NCBI GenBank assembly: GCA_016286075.1
Contig: JAEERZ010000120.1
Location: forward strand, 1-6,803
Length of the DNA stretch: 6,803 nt
Reading direction: 5' to 3'
Source: Selenomonadaceae bacterium
GTDB lineage: Bacteria > Bacillota > Negativicutes > Selenomonadales > Selenomonadaceae
Shown here: positions 4,950 through 6,803 of the stretch, piece by piece
Layout of the letters: the number at the start of each line of letters is the position of its first letter
Numbering within the stretch: the stretch's first letter is position 1
The notes under the pieces: model-generated
Databases searched by the model: none
Seen by the model: the letters and a program-made list of their open reading frames with translations, nothing else
Told to the model about the DNA's origin: nothing
Translations under genes and position numbers: made by a program

Positions 4950-6803
4950 ATGCCGATGGCCAAAGCCAAGGAAAGCGCGTCGCAGGTCGAAGAGCTGAAA
5001 CAGCGTTTCGTGATGACGGCGCACGTCCTGTACGGACGCGATATCGACGAGCTGACGCCGCATGAGATATATATGACCATAGCGACGACGACGCGGGAAC
5101 TCCTTTCTGAGAACTGGATCAAGACGAACAAAGCATATCAGGAAAAAGGCGCGAAGCAGATTTACTATTTTTCCATCGAGTTCCTGCTGGGCCGCCTTTT
5201 GAACATGAACCTGATCAATCTGGGCGTCAAGGATTTGATGGAGGAGGCGCTGGGCGCGCTGAACCTGAGCCTCGCCCGCTATCTGACGGAGGAGCCGGAC
5301 GCCGGCCTCGGCAACGGCGGTCTCGGACGTTTAGCGGCGTGCTTCATCGACTCCATGGCGGCGCTGGGACTTCCGGGTCACGGGTGCAGCATTCGTTACC
5401 AATTCGGCCTTTTCGAGCAGAAAATCGTCGACGGCAACCAGGTCGAGCTGCCGGACAAGTGGCTCCGGGACGGCTTCGTATGGGAATACAGGAAGCCGGA
5501 CAAGGCGGTCAACGTGCGTTTCGGCGGCAACGCGTACATGCAGGAGCAGCCGGACGGAAGCCTGCGCCTCGTGCATGAAGATTACACGACGGTCATGGCG
5601 GTGCCTTACGACGTGCCGGTGGTGGGCGCGAAAAACAGCACGGTCAATACGCTCCGCCTTTGGAACGCGGAGGTGGACAAGGACTTCGTTTTCGGCGGCT
5701 CGCTGACGCATGAACAGATGCAGGAGAGGATGCGTTACCGCAGTTATGTCGAAAATATCACGCATTTCCTCTATCCTGACGACAGCACCGAAGAGGGACG
5801 CCGTCTGCGCCTGATTCAGGAATATTTCTTCGTTTCGGCGGGCGTTCAGAGCATCGTGCGCCATCATAAGAGAGAAGGCATTATGCTCCATGAGCTGCCG
5901 GACAAGATCGCCATCCATATCAACGACACCCATCCGGCTTTAGCGGTAGCGGAGCTGATGCGGATCCTTGTCGATGAAGAGAAGATGCCTTGGGAAGAGG
6001 CGTGGGAAATCACGACAAACGTGATGGCCTATACGAACCATACGATCATGCCCGAGGCGCTGGAACGCTGGCCCGTCGGGATGTTCCGCGGAATGCTGCC
6101 GCGGATCTATATGATAATCGATGAAATCAACGCGCGGTTTTTGAAGCATGTGCGCCGTCGTTACCCGAAGGACGAGGAGCGCGTTCGCGAGCTGTCGATT
6201 ATCCAGGACGGCCAGGTCCACATGGCGCGTCTCGCCGTGGTCGGAAGTTACAGCGTCAACGGCGTGGCGGCGATTCATTCCGAGATATTGAAGCATACGA
6301 CCCTGCGGTCGTTCTTTGAATTCTTCCCGGCGAAGTTCAACAACAAGACGAACGGCATCACGCATCGCCGCTGGCTGATTGCGGCGAATCCGGAACTGGC
6401 GGATTTCCTCGACGAGAAACTGACCTCCGCGTGGCAGAAGAGGCCGGAGCTGCTGTCCCATCTGGCGGAATTGCAGGACGATCGGGAAGTTTTGGAGCGG
6501 CTGGCGGAGATCAAGTTGACGCGAAAGAAGATTCTCGCGCGCCGTCTCCGCGAAAAGACCGGTCTTCGCGTCGACCCGGGGACGCTGTTCGACATTCAGG
6601 TCAAGCGGATCCATTCTTACAAGCGGCAGCTGATGAATATCCTGCATATCATGTATCAATACGACCGCTTGCGCCGGGGCAAGGACTCCGACATGGTGCC
6701 GACGACGTATTTCTTCGGCGGCAAGGCCGCGCCGGGGTATCATATCGCGAAGGAAACCATCCGGCTCATTTGTGCCGTCGCCGACGTGGTGAACAACGAC
6801 CCG
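4950..6803 (+). CDS. glgP: Glycogen/starch/alpha-glucan phosphorylase, 3' partial
   Basis: Releases glucose-1-phosphate from the non-reducing ends of glycogen with inorganic phosphate and pyridoxal phosphate (GT35 family); cytoplasmic. The ATG at 4950 follows GAGGGGG (4936-4942) by 7 bases. The frame stays open to the window edge, giving 618 residues of a family usually near 800. Recognisable blocks are IYYFSIEFLLGR (71-82), EPDAGLGNGGLGRLAACF (115-132), NQVELPDKWLRDG (163-175), HINDTHPALAVAELMR (323-338), YTNHTIMPEALERW (361-374), SVNGVAAIHSEI (435-446), FNNKTNGITHRRW (463-475), FDIQVKRIHSYKRQL (547-561) and YFFGGKAAPGY (587-597). R553 and K558 correspond to the phosphate-contacting Arg and Lys of muscle phosphorylase (R569, K574). 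Residue 556 is Ser where many homologues have Glu. The PLP-binding Lys (in a GTGNMK-like motif) would lie beyond the edge, so intactness cannot be confirmed. It is third gene of the glycogen operon. Confidence 0.95.
   Translation, partial: MPMAKAKESASQVEELKQRFVMTAHVLYGRDIDELTPHEIYMTIATTTRELLSENWIKTNKAYQEKGAKQIYYFSIEFLLGRLLNMNLINLGVKDLMEEALGALNLSLARYLTEEPDAGLGNGGLGRLAACFIDSMAALGLPGHGCSIRYQFGLFEQKIVDGNQVELPDKWLRDGFVWEYRKPDKAVNVRFGGNAYMQEQPDGSLRLVHEDYTTVMAVPYDVPVVGAKNSTVNTLRLWNAEVDKDFVFGGSLTHEQMQERMRYRSYVENITHFLYPDDSTEEGRRLRLIQEYFFVSAGVQSIVRHHKREGIMLHELPDKIAIHINDTHPALAVAELMRILVDEEKMPWEEAWEITTNVMAYTNHTIMPEALERWPVGMFRGMLPRIYMIIDEINARFLKHVRRRYPKDEERVRELSIIQDGQVHMARLAVVGSYSVNGVAAIHSEILKHTTLRSFFEFFPAKFNNKTNGITHRRWLIAANPELADFLDEKLTSAWQKRPELLSHLAELQDDREVLERLAEIKLTRKKILARRLREKTGLRVDPGTLFDIQVKRIHSYKRQLMNILHIMYQYDRLRRGKDSDMVPTTYFFGGKAAPGYHIAKETIRLICAVADVVNNDP

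Noticed and set aside
4228..4998. 256-codon plus-strand open frame overlapping glgD
   Set aside because: Its Arg/Gly-rich translation is the typical out-of-frame product of a G+C-rich gene; glgD in the other frame is a clear homologue.
3118..5074. Recurrent ATATATAT tracts inside glgC, glgD and glgP (near 3118, 3812, 5066)
   Set aside because: Each encodes an in-frame Ile-Tyr-Ile/Met run (ata tat atc/atg), so coding constraint explains them; they are not spaced as a repeat array.
5940..6743. 267-codon minus-strand open frame
   Set aside because: It is antisense to glgP, which matches its family throughout; the translation is His/Arg-rich and has no recognisable domain.

Overview
The window looks like chromosomal DNA from a fairly G+C-rich Firmicute, plausibly one of the Negativicutes (Selenomonas/Megasphaera-like). 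The evidence is a paired glgC-glgD (the two-subunit ADP-glucose pyrophosphorylase arrangement typical of Firmicutes), strong AGGAGG-type ribosome binding sites, and frequent GCG/CGC codons. The taxonomic placement is inferred from gene style, not measured.

Left part (1-1618, plus strand): the last 64 residues of an AMMECR1-domain protein, then a radical SAM enzyme of the AmmeMemoRadiSam set, then a 108-residue membrane protein of unknown function, closed by a strong hairpin terminator at 1581-1618. The AMMECR1 and radical SAM genes are separated by a leader of about 156 bases. It is dominated by a 12-bp perfect long-range stem (210-221 with 283-294) enclosing smaller hairpins.

Middle part (1685-2378, minus strand): an unrecognised 151-residue soluble protein that converges on the terminator. 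It is preceded by what reads as a regulated 5' leader: a near-consensus promoter (TTGACA, 18 bases, TACAAT), a self-closing folded domain that begins at the predicted transcription start, an alternative long stem, and a textbook intrinsic terminator with a run of six T located 57 bases before the start codon. The alternative stem and the terminator share five bases and so exclude each other. This looks like an attenuator or riboswitch, or else a short terminated RNA; I could not match it to a riboswitch class I know. It is the most interesting item in the window.

Right part (2379-6803, plus strand): a glycogen operon of glgC (catalytic ADP-glucose pyrophosphorylase), glgD (non-catalytic-looking paralogue) and glgP (glycogen phosphorylase, running off the window after 618 residues and before its PLP lysine). 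GlgC/GlgD make ADP-glucose for glycogen synthesis; GlgP returns glycogen to glucose-1-phosphate, which is also the GlgC substrate. Synthesis and breakdown thus share one transcription unit. No glgA or glgB is visible; they may lie beyond the right edge. The divergent 2379-2542 stretch upstream of glgC is A+T-rich and contains two operator-like palindromes but no plus-strand promoter I would defend.
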